Below, piece after piece: positions 24,601 to 36,439 of a stretch of 64,000 bases of DNA. Numbering within the stretch: position 1 is the first letter of the stretch; each line of letters begins with the position of its first letter. A program made the translations under genes and the position numbers. The stretch is from Circinella umbellata (Eukaryota > Mucoromycota > Mucoromycetes > Mucorales > Lichtheimiaceae), in the NCBI GenBank assembly GCA_025093555.1, contig JAIWNF010000005.1, forward strand, positions 186,001 through 250,000, written 5' to 3'. Under the pieces are notes generated by a model. That model saw only the letters and a program-made list of their open reading frames with translations. It was not told where the DNA came from and did no database searches.

Positions 24601-26443
24601 GTACTCGATCATCTTGTCTTATTAACCAAGGCTCGGAAGACAAGTGAAAGTACAGAATATAAGATCTGGCGACGACCTATTCCCATCCAAATGTTGTTTA
24701 TTCATGGTATTACCAATGAATTTAGTTTGCCTTCTCTACTTTCATCACGTACAAGTACAATGCACAGCACTTATACATCTATTCGCACTCAAACGGCGAC
24801 GCGAGGTCAAGCTCCTTCACTTTCATTAACATTAGTTCATCCAGGACGACATGGTGGAACTTATTATCTTTTATGTAATAATCCTGAACAAAAGTCCCAA
24901 TGGTTGAATGCTGTAAAGAGTGCAAAAGAAAATATAAAGGGTCAAGTAGATGCTTTTGATCTTCATAGTATTGATCATTCTTATTTCCAACGCGAATACG
25001 ATGTGGTTACAACTCAAGATGGTCCAGGAAGAGTAACTTGTACTGCACCATTTGGTAATTATATAGACCATAGTGATATAATTTTTATTATCTTTTACTT
25101 TTATCTAACAAAGATTTCTCTATGGTTATTCAATTTTTTTTATAGTTGCTGTTGATGGTACTCAAAAATTGGCAATCGGTACAGCAACGGGTGTTTACTT
25201 TAAAACAGTGGGTGGAGGTCGTCCTCGGCCCATCATATCAATGAAAAATATTATGCAACTTGGCGTCATGCAAAAGTATCAAATTTTACTTGTTTTAGCT
25301 GGTAAGGGGAAAGAAAATAATAAATATTTCTAATTTTGTTCATGTAAAAAGTTTTACGTTGGGGGTTAAATTAATTTTATATAATTTATAGATAAAGAGC
25401 TCTATGCATATCCTTTGAATACATTGGATAATCCCAAGAATATCAAATCACCTGAATCTTTAGCTCAAGAAATTAGTGATCCAGTTCACTTTTTCCAAGT
25501 GGGTGTTTGTAATGGAGAAGATATGTTAATTTATGCTCGACAAAAAACAGTATCCACTATGTTCACAGCTTGTAAACCTACCCGTAAAGCAGATCAATCT
25601 GGTAATAATAGCAGTAGTGGTCGTCATCGATCAGCTAGAGGTCTGTTTAGTAGCCATGGAAGTAAAAGTGGATGGTTCTCAACTTATAAGGTAAGTTTAT
25701 TTTAATTATTATTATTTTACCTTATTATATATATATGTGATGTGAAGTGTTATAGTTGTTAATGAACATATATTGCCTAAAAATAAAAATAAAATAGGAA
25801 TTTTCGGTTGGTGCACGAGCGACCAATCTTCACTTTTTGAAATCCAAGTTTGCTGTTGTCTGTGAACGAGCATTTGAAATTATTGATCCCGAAGATCTGG
25901 TTGATGGTCACACCATCCCTGACGAGCATGATCCTCAATTTGATTTCTTGGAACAAAGACGGGATGGATTGAAACCTTTGGCCATGTATCGAGTACAAGG
26001 AAAATTCCTTATGGTTTACAACAAATTTGCATTCTATGTTAATAATCGTAATCAACAATTAGTTCCACGAGATGAATCATCCGCGTTATTATGTGAATGG
26101 GAGTCTCATCCAGATGATGTAGTATTCCAATATCCATATGTATTAGCATTTGATCCACGATTTATTGAAATTCGACATGTTGAAACTGTAAGTTACTTAT
26201 ACAAAATGATAATTTTGAACAACAATATATATTAATTCCATTGTCAATTTTTTTCATAATAATATTTAGGGTGATCTTGTTCAAATGATACCTGGAAATG
26301 ATTGTCGCCTTACATATTATAATGGCAATGGAAATACAGGAGAACCACTTGTGATTGAAGGATGTATTGTTCGTGAAAAATCTCAATATCAAAATATTTT
26401 TAGATTACAAATGAACCAGGATGTACAAACTAAAACAGCTTAA
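21603..26443 (+). CDS. Rho guanine-nucleotide exchange factor, Rom2-like (DEP-like, DH, PH, CNH)
   Basis: Probably activates the Rho1 GTPase that controls beta-glucan synthesis and cell-wall integrity signalling at the plasma membrane. Ten exons: 21603-21740, 21829-23034, 23151-23456, 23541-23600, 23682-23828, 23926-25054, 25146-25301, 25392-25690, 25798-26187 and 26270-26443, giving 1334 residues. Residues 50-240 are a Pro/Tyr-rich tract built of imperfect repeats (PYPP units), then Ser/Asp repeats. A DEP-like region follows at about 390-500 (LSKAFATKMKEVVTLREL ... FTGAEAV). The DH domain includes RPVMRLQRYPLLLGAIIKK, the hallmark helix; the PH domain includes YYLLCNNPEQKSQWLNAVKS. The C-terminal third is a CNH domain (VAVDGTQKLAIGTATGVYF through YVLAFDPRFIEIRHVET). 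The domain order matches fungal Rom1/Rom2. Confidence 0.93.
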
Positions 26444-28800
26444 TTCTTTTCCCATTTGCTTTATTATTATTATTATTACTATTATTATTATACATACCAT
26501 ACTTTTTTTTCCTCCATTTGTAATTTCTTTTTTTATGTATAGTATTTACATAACTTATTAAAGACAAAACAAAACAAAAATAACATTATTCCTCCATTTT
26601 GCTACCTTATTTTAAATACAAGTTATTAAATACTTCGTGTAACCCATATTGTTTCTTTTTTTAAGCTGTCATGTTATATATTTTTTTATGCATAATGATG
26701 CAGTGATCGACCTTTTGCATTTTGCATTCCACTGTTCCCCTCATTTAGGACTTATCCATCCTGATAACTCATTATAAATTTTTAAAATGGTTTGAAATAT
26801 TAATCACTTGTGTGTTTTTTTTTACGAATGATGATCATGCAGGAACACCCAACATGGGTCATATCATTGATCATTGATTGGAAAAAAAAAAGTAATTACG
26901 TAATTTACGTATGAACAATATCAATTTTTATTTCAAAGACTGATACGTAATGTATTACCGCTAAAAAAAATGTTTTTACTAGTTATTCAATACAATGCAT
27001 CTCTTATGTAGCTTTATAATTCTAGTGGTAGCCGAAGAAACAAAAATTCTTATATTACGTATTACGTATTTTCCTTGCTAACTAAAATAACACAAGACCA
27101 AGATATATCCACTGAGATCTCCAAAGTCACAGGTTAGATCATTTTTCATCAATCCTAAATTCAAAACTTACAATAGCATGTGATTAATGTTAACATTTAT
27201 TAAATGTAAAGTTTGTAGGAACCGAAAAAAAAATTACTACCATTTTCCAAGGATTTAGCAAAAGGTACAATCCCATTATACAGGATACTCTAAAACCTAA
27301 AACTGTTTTAATATAACAGCTTAAAGATGGGTTTGAATTGTTAGTCATTACAGAAAAAAAAAAGAACGAATAGTGTCAGTCTCTATTGTAATAGTTGATG
27401 TAATATGTCCCTTACTCCTCCTTAGGATCCGTAACATCACACTACAGATTAAAATAATTACTCACCAATAATTTCTTGGTAAATAATAACTAACTTTTGA
27501 TCAAGTTCAAAATCTTGATAATTTTACTAATAAAGTACAATATATATAATAAATTGAAGATGTAATTAACTCACAAGTATTCTTATATGTATAATATATG
27601 AGGGAAAGAGGTAATGTAACTTTCAAAGTCAAAATATACTAAGGTAGTTAGCTGATATAAATTTATGGGTGTGTTTGATTAAACGAGCTGAATGTTGGGG
27701 TTTTTTTTTTTAAAGTTGAATCACCAATTATATAATTATTTGATTGAAAAATTTAGACTTTAATATATCGAAAATAAACTAATTTTTAATGGTTGGCAAT
27801 GATATCATAGAAATTCGCACAGACAACGGTCCGCTCAATAAGTTCTTTGTTATTAGTGGTCGTGTTTCGTAATCATTAACATTAGTTGGGTAACACAATA
27901 ACTTTTTATTCTTATTATTCTTATTATTACGTATTCTTCTTCTTTTTTGAAATAATGCTAAAAAAAACAATTAATGTAATTGTTCATTTCAAAGTATAAT
28001 ACTATTTTCTAACAATAGAAAAAAAGAAGATCGATCATATGTTTTAATTAGAAGACAAGGTTTATCTTATGAAGATATTGTTGATGCAAAAGTTTACTGA
28101 GCAAAACTGCAGATCATCGGGGTTATGTATTGTTTTGTGTGTATAATATGATGTTGGTGCAACATTTGCTCCCTTGTCCGGAATTTGAATAATGTAATAT
28201 ATATAATTTTTTGCCTATAATACTAATCATTTATATAGCAAACATATGATGTATATTGCTGTTACCTAAATGAAAAATATAATAAAATATAAATCATACT
28301 ATAAAATAGAACAATTCTCTTAAATATTATTTTGTTTATTGGTTAGAAGTCATTTTACGACTTTTTGGATCAATTTCCACCATTATAAGGAAAACAATAA
28401 GAAAAAAAAGGTCTCATGTTACACTCATATTTTTTGACTAGTCTTAATAAAGCAAAAGTCGAAGCTTTTTTCAATTGTTTTTTTTAGTGCATGTACAACC
28501 ATCCATAAAAGCCCAAAAAAGTCAAGCTTTGTTACTGAAACAATTAACTTTTGAGTAAAAATCATACCATCTTAAAAAAAAAGAGAGAGAGAAGAGAAAG
28601 TATATTTGAAAAGAGCAAGTACAGATAAACCTTGTTTTTTTTTCCTTTTACCCCTCTTTATATTTTTTTTTTCTTTTTCGACAACAGCTTTTCTTTTTCT
28701 CTCTCTTTTCCACTCCTCTTTTTCTTCTTCTTTTCAATCAAACACTTTTCTTTTTTTTTCATTTATTTTCCATCTTTATTCCCACCCATATAACGTTGGC
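26444..28800. other. Intergenic, 2.3 kb, nothing firm
   Basis: Between two plus-strand genes. The first 130 bases carry ATT triplet runs and T tracts that fit a 3' UTR. The last 170 bases before 28801 are pyrimidine-rich, like other leaders here. In between there are short homopolymers, TACGTA motifs and no protein-like frame that I trust. Confidence 0.55.
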
Positions 28801-31800
28801 ATGACAACCACAGCCTACGATTGGGTTCAGGTTACCGATTCGGACTCGAACATTACCTTCTTTGCAAATCCTGTAAAGTTTTTTTTATTTTTTTATTTAT
28901 TCTTTAACTAGTTTTTTTTATGTATAAAACGAATACTTATTCTTTTCTTTTTTTCTTTATCTTCTCCATTAGAATACAGGTGAATGTTTGACAGATAAAC
29001 CCGAATCAGGAACAATGTTAGTTTTTTTTTTCTTTCTTCTTATCTTTGGCATTTCATTTCAGCTCTTTTTTTTTTTTCCCTCATTGACGCACCTTTTTTC
29101 ATTTTAATTGTTTTACTTGCGATTGGTGTTGCTAACTTTACTTACTTATTTATTTTTCTTTTATAGAAAACCGATTGACCCAGAAGGTGAATGGTGGGAA
29201 CTTTGGGACGATAAAAATGAATTACCTTATTACTATCATACACTTTCAGGACAAACGCATTGGATTCAGCCGGCTGATAAACCAGTGATATCCCTTATTA
29301 AGATACAACAAGAGGTAAATGAAATATATGTTATATCTTTTTATCTAAAAATATATACTAAAAAGTAATAATAATTTTACGATTAGTCTACGATTGATTT
29401 ACCACTTGTTAAATCACATACAGCAACGTTGGAGGCCGGTCCTTCAACGAGAACAACCAAACGTAATAGTAAATCACTTGATTTACCTTCTATGCGTTCT
29501 GCACCACAACCAATGACTCATCATCGTTCTACATCAGACGGCGCAAACACGATTCGACAACCTAATAGTGCCACAGCCGCATCATTATTAACAAGAGCAG
29601 AATCGCAAGATTCATTATCAGCAGCATTACCGGGAAGCTCGATAAGTTTATTTGGATTTAGATGGTCACGAAAACAAAGCTTGGTATGTTGTCATCTTCA
29701 TCTTTATATATCTTTTATCTTTATTTCTATTATTTTGGAAAAGTTACTTACTCTATCATTTTATTTTCCACTTATCTAGTCTGATGAACTATCAAATCGA
29801 CCTCGACGATTATCCAACTTTTCAGCATTATCAGGTTTTCGAAATAAAACGTCATCCTCATCTTTACCATGGAAAAGTTTTGTAACACGTTCTCAATCTT
29901 CGCCCCGCAACTCAGTTGCTGCTAGCATGCCCCTCAATAATCCAGGTAAAAAAAAATTAATAATAAAATAAAATTATTTTATCATAGAGAATATGTAGAT
30001 AGATAGAACATCTTTATTTTTTATGTAACAAATCAATTAACATAACTCATATTAGATTCTGCTGATGCAACCAGTCCTGTTAAAAATCATAGCATTACTG
30101 ATATTCCCACCGGTCCGCTGGATCAGACCGGTAAAATGTAAGCTTTTGATCCCTAACTCATTACATATAACCTTTATTTTATTTTGGCTTTTTCAACCCA
30201 CGAGTTTTTGGCCTCCCCTTAACCTTTCTTTTATCTATTTCTGTTTTTTTTATTCTGTTTATATAGACCTACTTTACCTACAAGTTTACAACAAGAAATC
30301 AATCAATTTGCTATCGATGGATTTGCTAAAAAGTATTTTGCAACGCATAAAAAGGGAATAATCTTTCGACGACGAGTACCAATGAATGAAATGCTTCAAT
30401 GGACTAAAGATTCTATTAAACAACCATTGATTATGTTGAATAAGGATTTATATAAAGATGCTCTGAGATGCTTTAAAATCATTCAAGCAATCATGGGTGA
30501 CCGTCCACGTTCCCGACAATCAAACGAAATTGAGGAGTATCAAACCCTCCTCAATTGTGGTATTAGTAAGGGTCAAATGCGGGATGAGATCTACGTTCAA
30601 GTCTGTAAGCAATTGCATAATAACCCTACTGGGTAAGTTGTAATTTAATTTTTTTTTATTATCATTACTATTATTATCTCTCAGGGCTATTGATATATGG
30701 TCTTGCTTATATATCTGATACCAATCCATTTTTGTAACTTTAACACATATACACCTTCTTTTTTTTATAGCAAAAGCATTAAAAAAGGCTGGGAGATTTT
30801 ATGTGTTATCAGCGTGACATTCCCACCTTCAAAAAATCTTGAATCTTATTTGACTGAATTTGTTGAACAAAGCCAAAGTATTTCAGCCAATCAAGTAGAC
30901 GTGATGAGCCAATACGTATTAACAAGATTGAAGAAAGTGTGTGCTCGGGGTGCGAAAGGCAAAGTATTGACATCTGCTGAGATTGAGCGGGCAAAGGTAA
31001 ATAGTAATAATGGAATCATGGTACTGATAAAAAGGAGAATCCAAGATAAAGGGAAACAACATGACAAAATAATAATAATAATAATCTTGTTTTCTCCCCT
31101 TTCCCCTTAATATTTCTTGGTTCTTCTTTTTGATCTTCCTTGTTTTTCTTTTGTACCCTCATATGTATTCTTTTATATGCTTTGAATATAACTAACAAAT
31201 TCTATTCTCATACTCAGGAGGCACCATTTAAACCTTCTATTTTTGGAGAGTCATTAAATCTGATTGTCAATCTACCCATCCATTGTGGTGATGATCTCAA
31301 GATACCCAAGATTGTTCCTTTTCTTGCTGATGCTGTGCTTCAGATGAAAGGACAGCAATCAGAAGGCATTTTTCGTGTTCCTGGTGACGCGGAAGAAGTT
31401 ACTGATTTGGTAAGTTGTTATTTTTTAATTAATATTTTATTTCAAAACGATAAAGTCAAGCTAATAGGAAAAACAAACAAACAAATAATAACAATAACAA
31501 TAATAATTATAATAATATAGCGTATACGTATTGAAAATGGCAACTATGATGCAACTGGCATTACTGATCCCAATGTGCCTGCATCACTTTTAAAATATTG
31601 GTTACGTGATTTGGAAGAACCGTTAATTACCTCTGAGTACTATGACAGGTGCATTCGTTACTCAGAAGACCCAGACCAGGCTATTGCTATTATTAATTCA
31701 CTTCCTGAAGTGAACAGACGGATTATTATGTACATGATTGCTTTTGTGCAGGTAAGATAAATATTTATATATAAAGTAAAATAAATGGGAAAAGATAATA

Positions 31801-32066
31801 ACCTTTTGAACAAATAGGAATTTACTCAAGAAGATGTGATTGAGCATACAAGAATGAATGTACAAAATTTGGCAATGGTTTATGCTCCCAACTTTTTACG
31901 TTGTCCATCAGAATCCTTGGCAACCGTATTTGAAAATTCAAAATATGAGCAAGCTTTTGTGCGTACACTCATTACGGATTTATATGCAGAAAAGACCCGG
32001 TGTGCATATGTCACTGATCCTACTAATCCAGTAATAGCTGGTCGAAAACAAAAACAATTACATTAA
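28801..32066 (+). CDS. WW-MyTH4-RhoGAP protein (ARHGAP39/Vilse-like)
   Basis: A GTPase-activating protein for Rho/Rac/Cdc42-type GTPases. Eleven exons: 28801-28872, 28973-29016, 29167-29314, 29387-29683, 29780-29945, 30056-30137, 30267-30632, 30771-30996, 31218-31409, 31521-31751 and 31818-32066, giving 690 residues. A first WW-like unit (YDWVQVTDSDSNITFFANP then TGECLTDKP) is at residues 5-35; a second (GEWWELWDDKNELPYYYHT, then GQTHWIQP) at about 45-75. After a Ser-rich linker comes a MyTH4 domain (about 280-455: FAIDGFAKKYFATHKKG ... ISKGQMRDEIYVQVCKQLHN ... KSIKKGWEILCVI). The RhoGAP domain (about 475-670) has the arginine finger R520 in GIFRVPG, and LLKYWLRDLEEPLI and NLAMVYAPNFLR. This layout is that of animal ARHGAP39/Vilse. 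MyTH4 often binds microtubules or cargo; the partner here is unknown. Confidence 0.93.
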
Positions 32067-32521
32067 TAATCTATTTTTTTTCTTACTTCATTTTGCTTCA
32101 TAATTCTTTTTTATTATTATTATTAATTTCTTCTTACTTTATGTGTATAAGCTCACACATTGTAAAAGAGCTTTTAATTTTCATTCCCCTTTTTCTTCTA
32201 CAAATTATTATTATACTAGTTGATATATATATTTCTTTTGAAGCAAAGAAAAAAAAAAGTAAAGTTTGTATATAACACATTTATGGTATACATATAAATT
32301 TTATTAGTGAGTTACCATGAAAGTGATCACCTGCTTAGATCACGGACCTTTTTAAATCCTAGTTGCATCACACAAAATGAAAGTGCGTGAGATATAGTAA
32401 AAATACTTAATACGGGAACTTGCTTTTTGTTTTCTTTTCTTTCCTTTTTTCTTCTTTCACTTTTTTTTCCACACTACTTTTGAAATCCAAAAAGCCCTTT
32501 ACCCTTCGTTTATATACGTGT
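32067..32521. other. Intergenic between WW-RhoGAP and KCTD-like genes
   Basis: 3' flank of the GAP gene with T-rich and ATT runs, then a pyrimidine-rich stretch (32420-32480) leading into the next gene. An ATG at 32420 is in frame with the next gene but would add a 34-residue hydrophobic leader encoded by the polypyrimidine tract; I judge it untranslated. Confidence 0.5.
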
Positions 32522-34421
32522 ATGGACCGGGCTGAATATTGGAGAACAAGTAACGACCCACACTCGCCTACACATCGATCTCCTCAGCAGTCGCCTCGTG
32601 CGTTAGCTGATATTGGCCTTGAAGAGTGTGGTGGGGCACAACATAGGTATATTCGACAAATGATGCAACAATTTCAAGGTCATCATCAAGATCAAGTGGT
32701 AGAAGTGGAGGGACATAATCCTTCCCCTGGAGTTCGTTTTCAAGATGACCGTGGCGCAGCTATCCGACGACGAGAAGCCATGTATCATCATGATAATAAT
32801 ACAACGACTACCACCTCAACAACTATTAATATAACCAACAATAACAACGACAATAATAGTAATAATAGTAATAATAATAATAATACACCTCAAACGCCAC
32901 TTTATACTAGTGATAATCTTTATGAGTCTACCGAATCTTCTTCTTCACTTTCTTCACCTTTGTCATCCTCTGGAAGAACTCCTCGTTATCAAGGGTTTGA
33001 AGTGAATGAGTTGAAATTTTCTTACCATGGTCAAAAAGCTAATGACAATGACGACGATGAGGAAGACGATGAAGAAAATAGTGTAGTTACGCGTAGTACA
33101 ATAAATGATGAACAACAAGCTATACGAAGCGCACTTTCAAGTTTAAATAATAATAGTGCCTGGGGCAGTGTATGGGATGGTAATAAGAAAAAAAAAACCT
33201 TACATGACAAAGTTTATTATCTACAAGCTTTTTTTTTTTTTCGTCCTAATCAGAAAAGCATAAACTTACTGAAAATCATATTCATTCACTTTTCCCCACT
33301 ATCTCCTGTTTTTTTTATTATAGAATTTCAGCCTGAATATAAGTTATTACACGATAGTTACCAAACTAAAAAACAAGGTACGTATTACAACAAAAATAAA
33401 ATCCACCCGGTGACTCTAAACAAAAACCCATGCTCCTTCTCTACTCACAAGTAACTTTAACTCATATTTTTTAATATAAATATTTTTTTTTCCCATAGAA
33501 ATTTTCAGAGATATTGAAAATACCATGGAAAAATTAAGATTACTTGAAAAAAATTATGAAAGTGCTAAAGAAGGTTTTCATAATCAACTTTCTACAAGTT
33601 ATAATGAATTATGTAAAGGTTTGGTACAAAAACGTAACCGGATTGATAAAACAAAAGCCGACTTTGAAGCCGCTGCTAACGCCGGTCAAGGTAACACATA
33701 CATATTACAAAGTAAACATTTCATTATATAAAAAATAAGCTAATAAGTGTATAACATAACAAACTCTTTCTTTTGTTTTAAAGATAAAACTACTTTTTCT
33801 ACTGAGAAAGTCAAGTTAAATGTAGGCGGTGCTATGTTTGAGGTAATTTAAATATATAATAAATGATTAAAAAGAAAACGATAGAATTCGTTTTAACATA
33901 ACTGACATAACAATATTATATAGACATCTTTGAGTACACTGCGAAGAGAAGAATCAAGCTTATTGGCCACCATGTTTTCTGGTCGTCATCAACTGGAGCC
34001 TGAAGAAGACGGATCTTATTTTATTGATCGAGATCCGTTACGGTTTCGATTAGTATTGAATTACCTGCGGGATCTCAGAGTAAGCTTTCTAGATAAGACA
34101 TTAAATAATATGTATAGAATCATAAAATTATAAGCCCTAACATTATATTTATTTTTCTTCCTTTTTAGATTCCTACAGCAGTTAGTCAAGATAAAGCCAT
34201 GTAAGTAATATTATATCTTGTTTAGATAAAAAAGTTTTAACTAACTTCATTTATTTTTATTCACATGTAGTCAACATGAGCTATTACAAGAAGTAAGTCT
34301 TTTTTATATATTATTGAAGCAAGTTGTGTTGATAGATAATAAAACATCAAAAACTTATTCCTTTTTTCTGTAATAGGCAAAGTATTACAGAATCGATAGT
34401 CTCGTCAAATTACTCCATTAA
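32522..34421 (+). CDS. KCTD-like BTB/POZ (T1) domain protein with coiled coil
   Basis: Eight exons: 32522-33179, 33324-33377, 33499-33690, 33784-33842, 33924-34079, 34169-34200, 34271-34292 (22 nt) and 34377-34421, giving 405 residues. The N-terminal 220 residues are disordered (Thr/Asn/Ser runs, acidic DDDEEDDEE). A helical segment follows (about 235-295, IENTMEKLRLLEKNYESAKE), probably a coiled coil. The C-terminus is a T1-type BTB domain: KVKLNVGGAMFETSLSTLRR, SLLATMFSGRH, DGSYFIDRDPLRFRLVLNYL, then EAKYYRIDSLVKLL. Animal KCTD proteins oligomerise and often act as Cullin-3 adaptors; whether this fungal protein does is inference. It ends right after the domain. Very small terminal exons (32 and 22 nt) are supported because they restore frame and family sequence. 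Confidence 0.9.
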
Positions 34422-34450
34422 CAAAAAATTAACAAGCAATCCCATATTCC

Positions 34451-34527
<77 letters not shown>

Positions 34528-35741
34528 TTCTATATATAATGATACCCGACAGCAACAACAACAACAAAAGCCTAATTTTTATAATATTAAAAAAAAACTT
34601 ATTATCTTTCTTCTAAACAACAGAAATTATGAATATATATACTTTTTTTCTAAAAAAAAAAGAGCTTTAATGATAAGACATTAGGTTGTGCAGAGATTTG
34701 CACACTGATATATATATATATATATATATGATAATGAATGTGAATAATATAATTATCTTTTGAGCTATTATAGGTAATTCTTTACAAGAAATCAGAATGA
34801 GTTGATTTGTGGCAAAGAAGGACATATTGAGTAACAGCTAGCTTTATATCATACAGTAATCGTTCTTTATTAATTGATTTTTATAAATTATACGTAACAA
34901 GAGAAGAATTTAAAAGGAGGCTATATAAGGCTATATATTATATATTAAAACAATTACAAATCATGGCATAAAAGTAAACAAAACACTCTCTAAGTACGTA
35001 TGTATTGTAATAGCTTCTAGAAGTAAAGAACAAGTTCGTAACTTTTATACCTTTTTTTTTTTTTTTTTGGATCGGCGTATGTATAGTCAACTGTAATTAA
35101 AGAGCATCTTAATGTAATCGCCAATAATTTATTTTTTTTCAATTTTTCAATTTTAAAATCCGCTTCTTTATTTGGTGATTTGAGTTACAGATATTACTTT
35201 TACATATAGTTGTTTTTGCGCCATCATAAAGTTGTGTTCCATACTAAAACTTTTAATAAGTTTTACTACTTCTTTTGTAGGCTTATGATATGATTATATT
35301 CTAATAAAACACTAATATGTATTTATAAACTTAAGCAGATATATACATTACATTACTCAATAGTCTTATATCATAGCTTAAAACTTAAAACTGACTCCCT
35401 CCCTATTTTACATTTTTTTTTCTTCTGTTTTGCATAAACCAAAATCAAGAAACGTGTCTATGTACCTAGTATTACATTGCCTTTAGTATTTAATTCTTTG
35501 CAGAATCAATTCTGCAATTAATATTAGCACTTAGAATTTAGAACTCTCTATTTTCTTATTTCTTTTTAAGTAATAGCAAAAATAACTACAGTACACTACT
35601 GTAATAAGAAGCTTCTTAATGTGAGGAATAAAGTACAATCAATTTGTTTAAGCATTAATATTAAATGCAGCAAAACTTTATCAAATATATGTATATTTTT
35701 AGTAGACTTCAAATTCGTTTCTATAGTTTCTTACCTTTAGA
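34422..35741. other. Intergenic, 1.3 kb, with CT microsatellite
   Basis: After the KCTD-like gene. Contains the CT repeat (see separate entry), an AT run at 34710-34730, and a TGTGCAGAGATTTGCACA imperfect palindrome at 34686-34703. No coding sequence seen. Confidence 0.55.
34454..34524. repeat. CT dinucleotide microsatellite, about 35 units
   Basis: An almost uninterrupted CT run starting 33 bases after the stop codon of the KCTD-like gene, so probably inside its 3' UTR. The longest simple repeat in the window. Confidence 0.95.
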
Positions 35742-36330
35742 TCATGGTCTTAGATTCCAATATTGTGATACTGTGTTAGAGCTCATTCTAAGATTTTCAC
35801 CTACTACCGGTATCACGTGATTTGCTTCACCTAGGCTTGAGAACTCCGATATGTAGTCTTTACCTTTCAATTTTATGGCTTGCCTAGCCAAAATGGTCAA
35901 AATTTGGCTTTGACCGACCAACTTTGACAAGCTTCAGCTTTTTTTTAAAACATTTTTACAAATTTCTAAACTTTAATAACTGTTTATAATAAGTTTAAAA
36001 ATAATACTTAAAGTGTGGATTTGGAAAATATTGATTTAGTGTGAAGCTGAAGCCTCTAGAAACCAGTGGAAATTATTGGCGATTACAAGTGAAATGCACC
36101 ATACAATATGATATATATATAGTACGTATGAAGGTATTATGATAGGAAATCATAGGGAGTGGCAATAGGGTCAGAAATGAATCAATAAGAAACAGTTGAC
36201 ATGATAAAAGTTAAAGGGAGACCATAATCTGTTCAGTGTTCTTATTTTAAACGATAAAATAGTTAACAAAGAAAAAAGAAAAAAAAAAGGGAGAGAGAGA
36301 GAGAGAGAGAGAGAGGATATATTTTACATA
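35742..36330. other. Left edge of repeat island; short inverted motifs, GA tract
   Basis: Holds a stretch rich in paired short motifs (CCAAAATGGTCAAAATTTGG, TGACCGACCAACTTTGAC), the motif AAGCTTCAGC at 35929-35938 and its inverse GCTGAAGC at 36044-36051, and a GA run at 36293-36315. The minus strand has an open frame of 62 codons that I do not recognise. The look is that of a small non-autonomous repeat, but I cannot define its ends. Confidence 0.3.
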
Positions 36331-36439
36331 GAAATGTGGTGTTTTTTTTAAATATTATTCCATCATCCCGATACTTTTATTTGAATTTTGTATTAAATGT
36401 GTTACTGAAAAAAAGTTGGCACAGAAAATATGTTTCTTG

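Noticed and set aside
27960..28110. Helix-turn-helix-like string near 28000-28090 as a transposase relic
   Set aside because: Only about 25 codons, no flanking support on either strand.
32420..32521. Upstream in-frame ATG for the KCTD-like gene
   Set aside because: Same reason: the extension is encoded by a CT-rich leader and is not protein-like.
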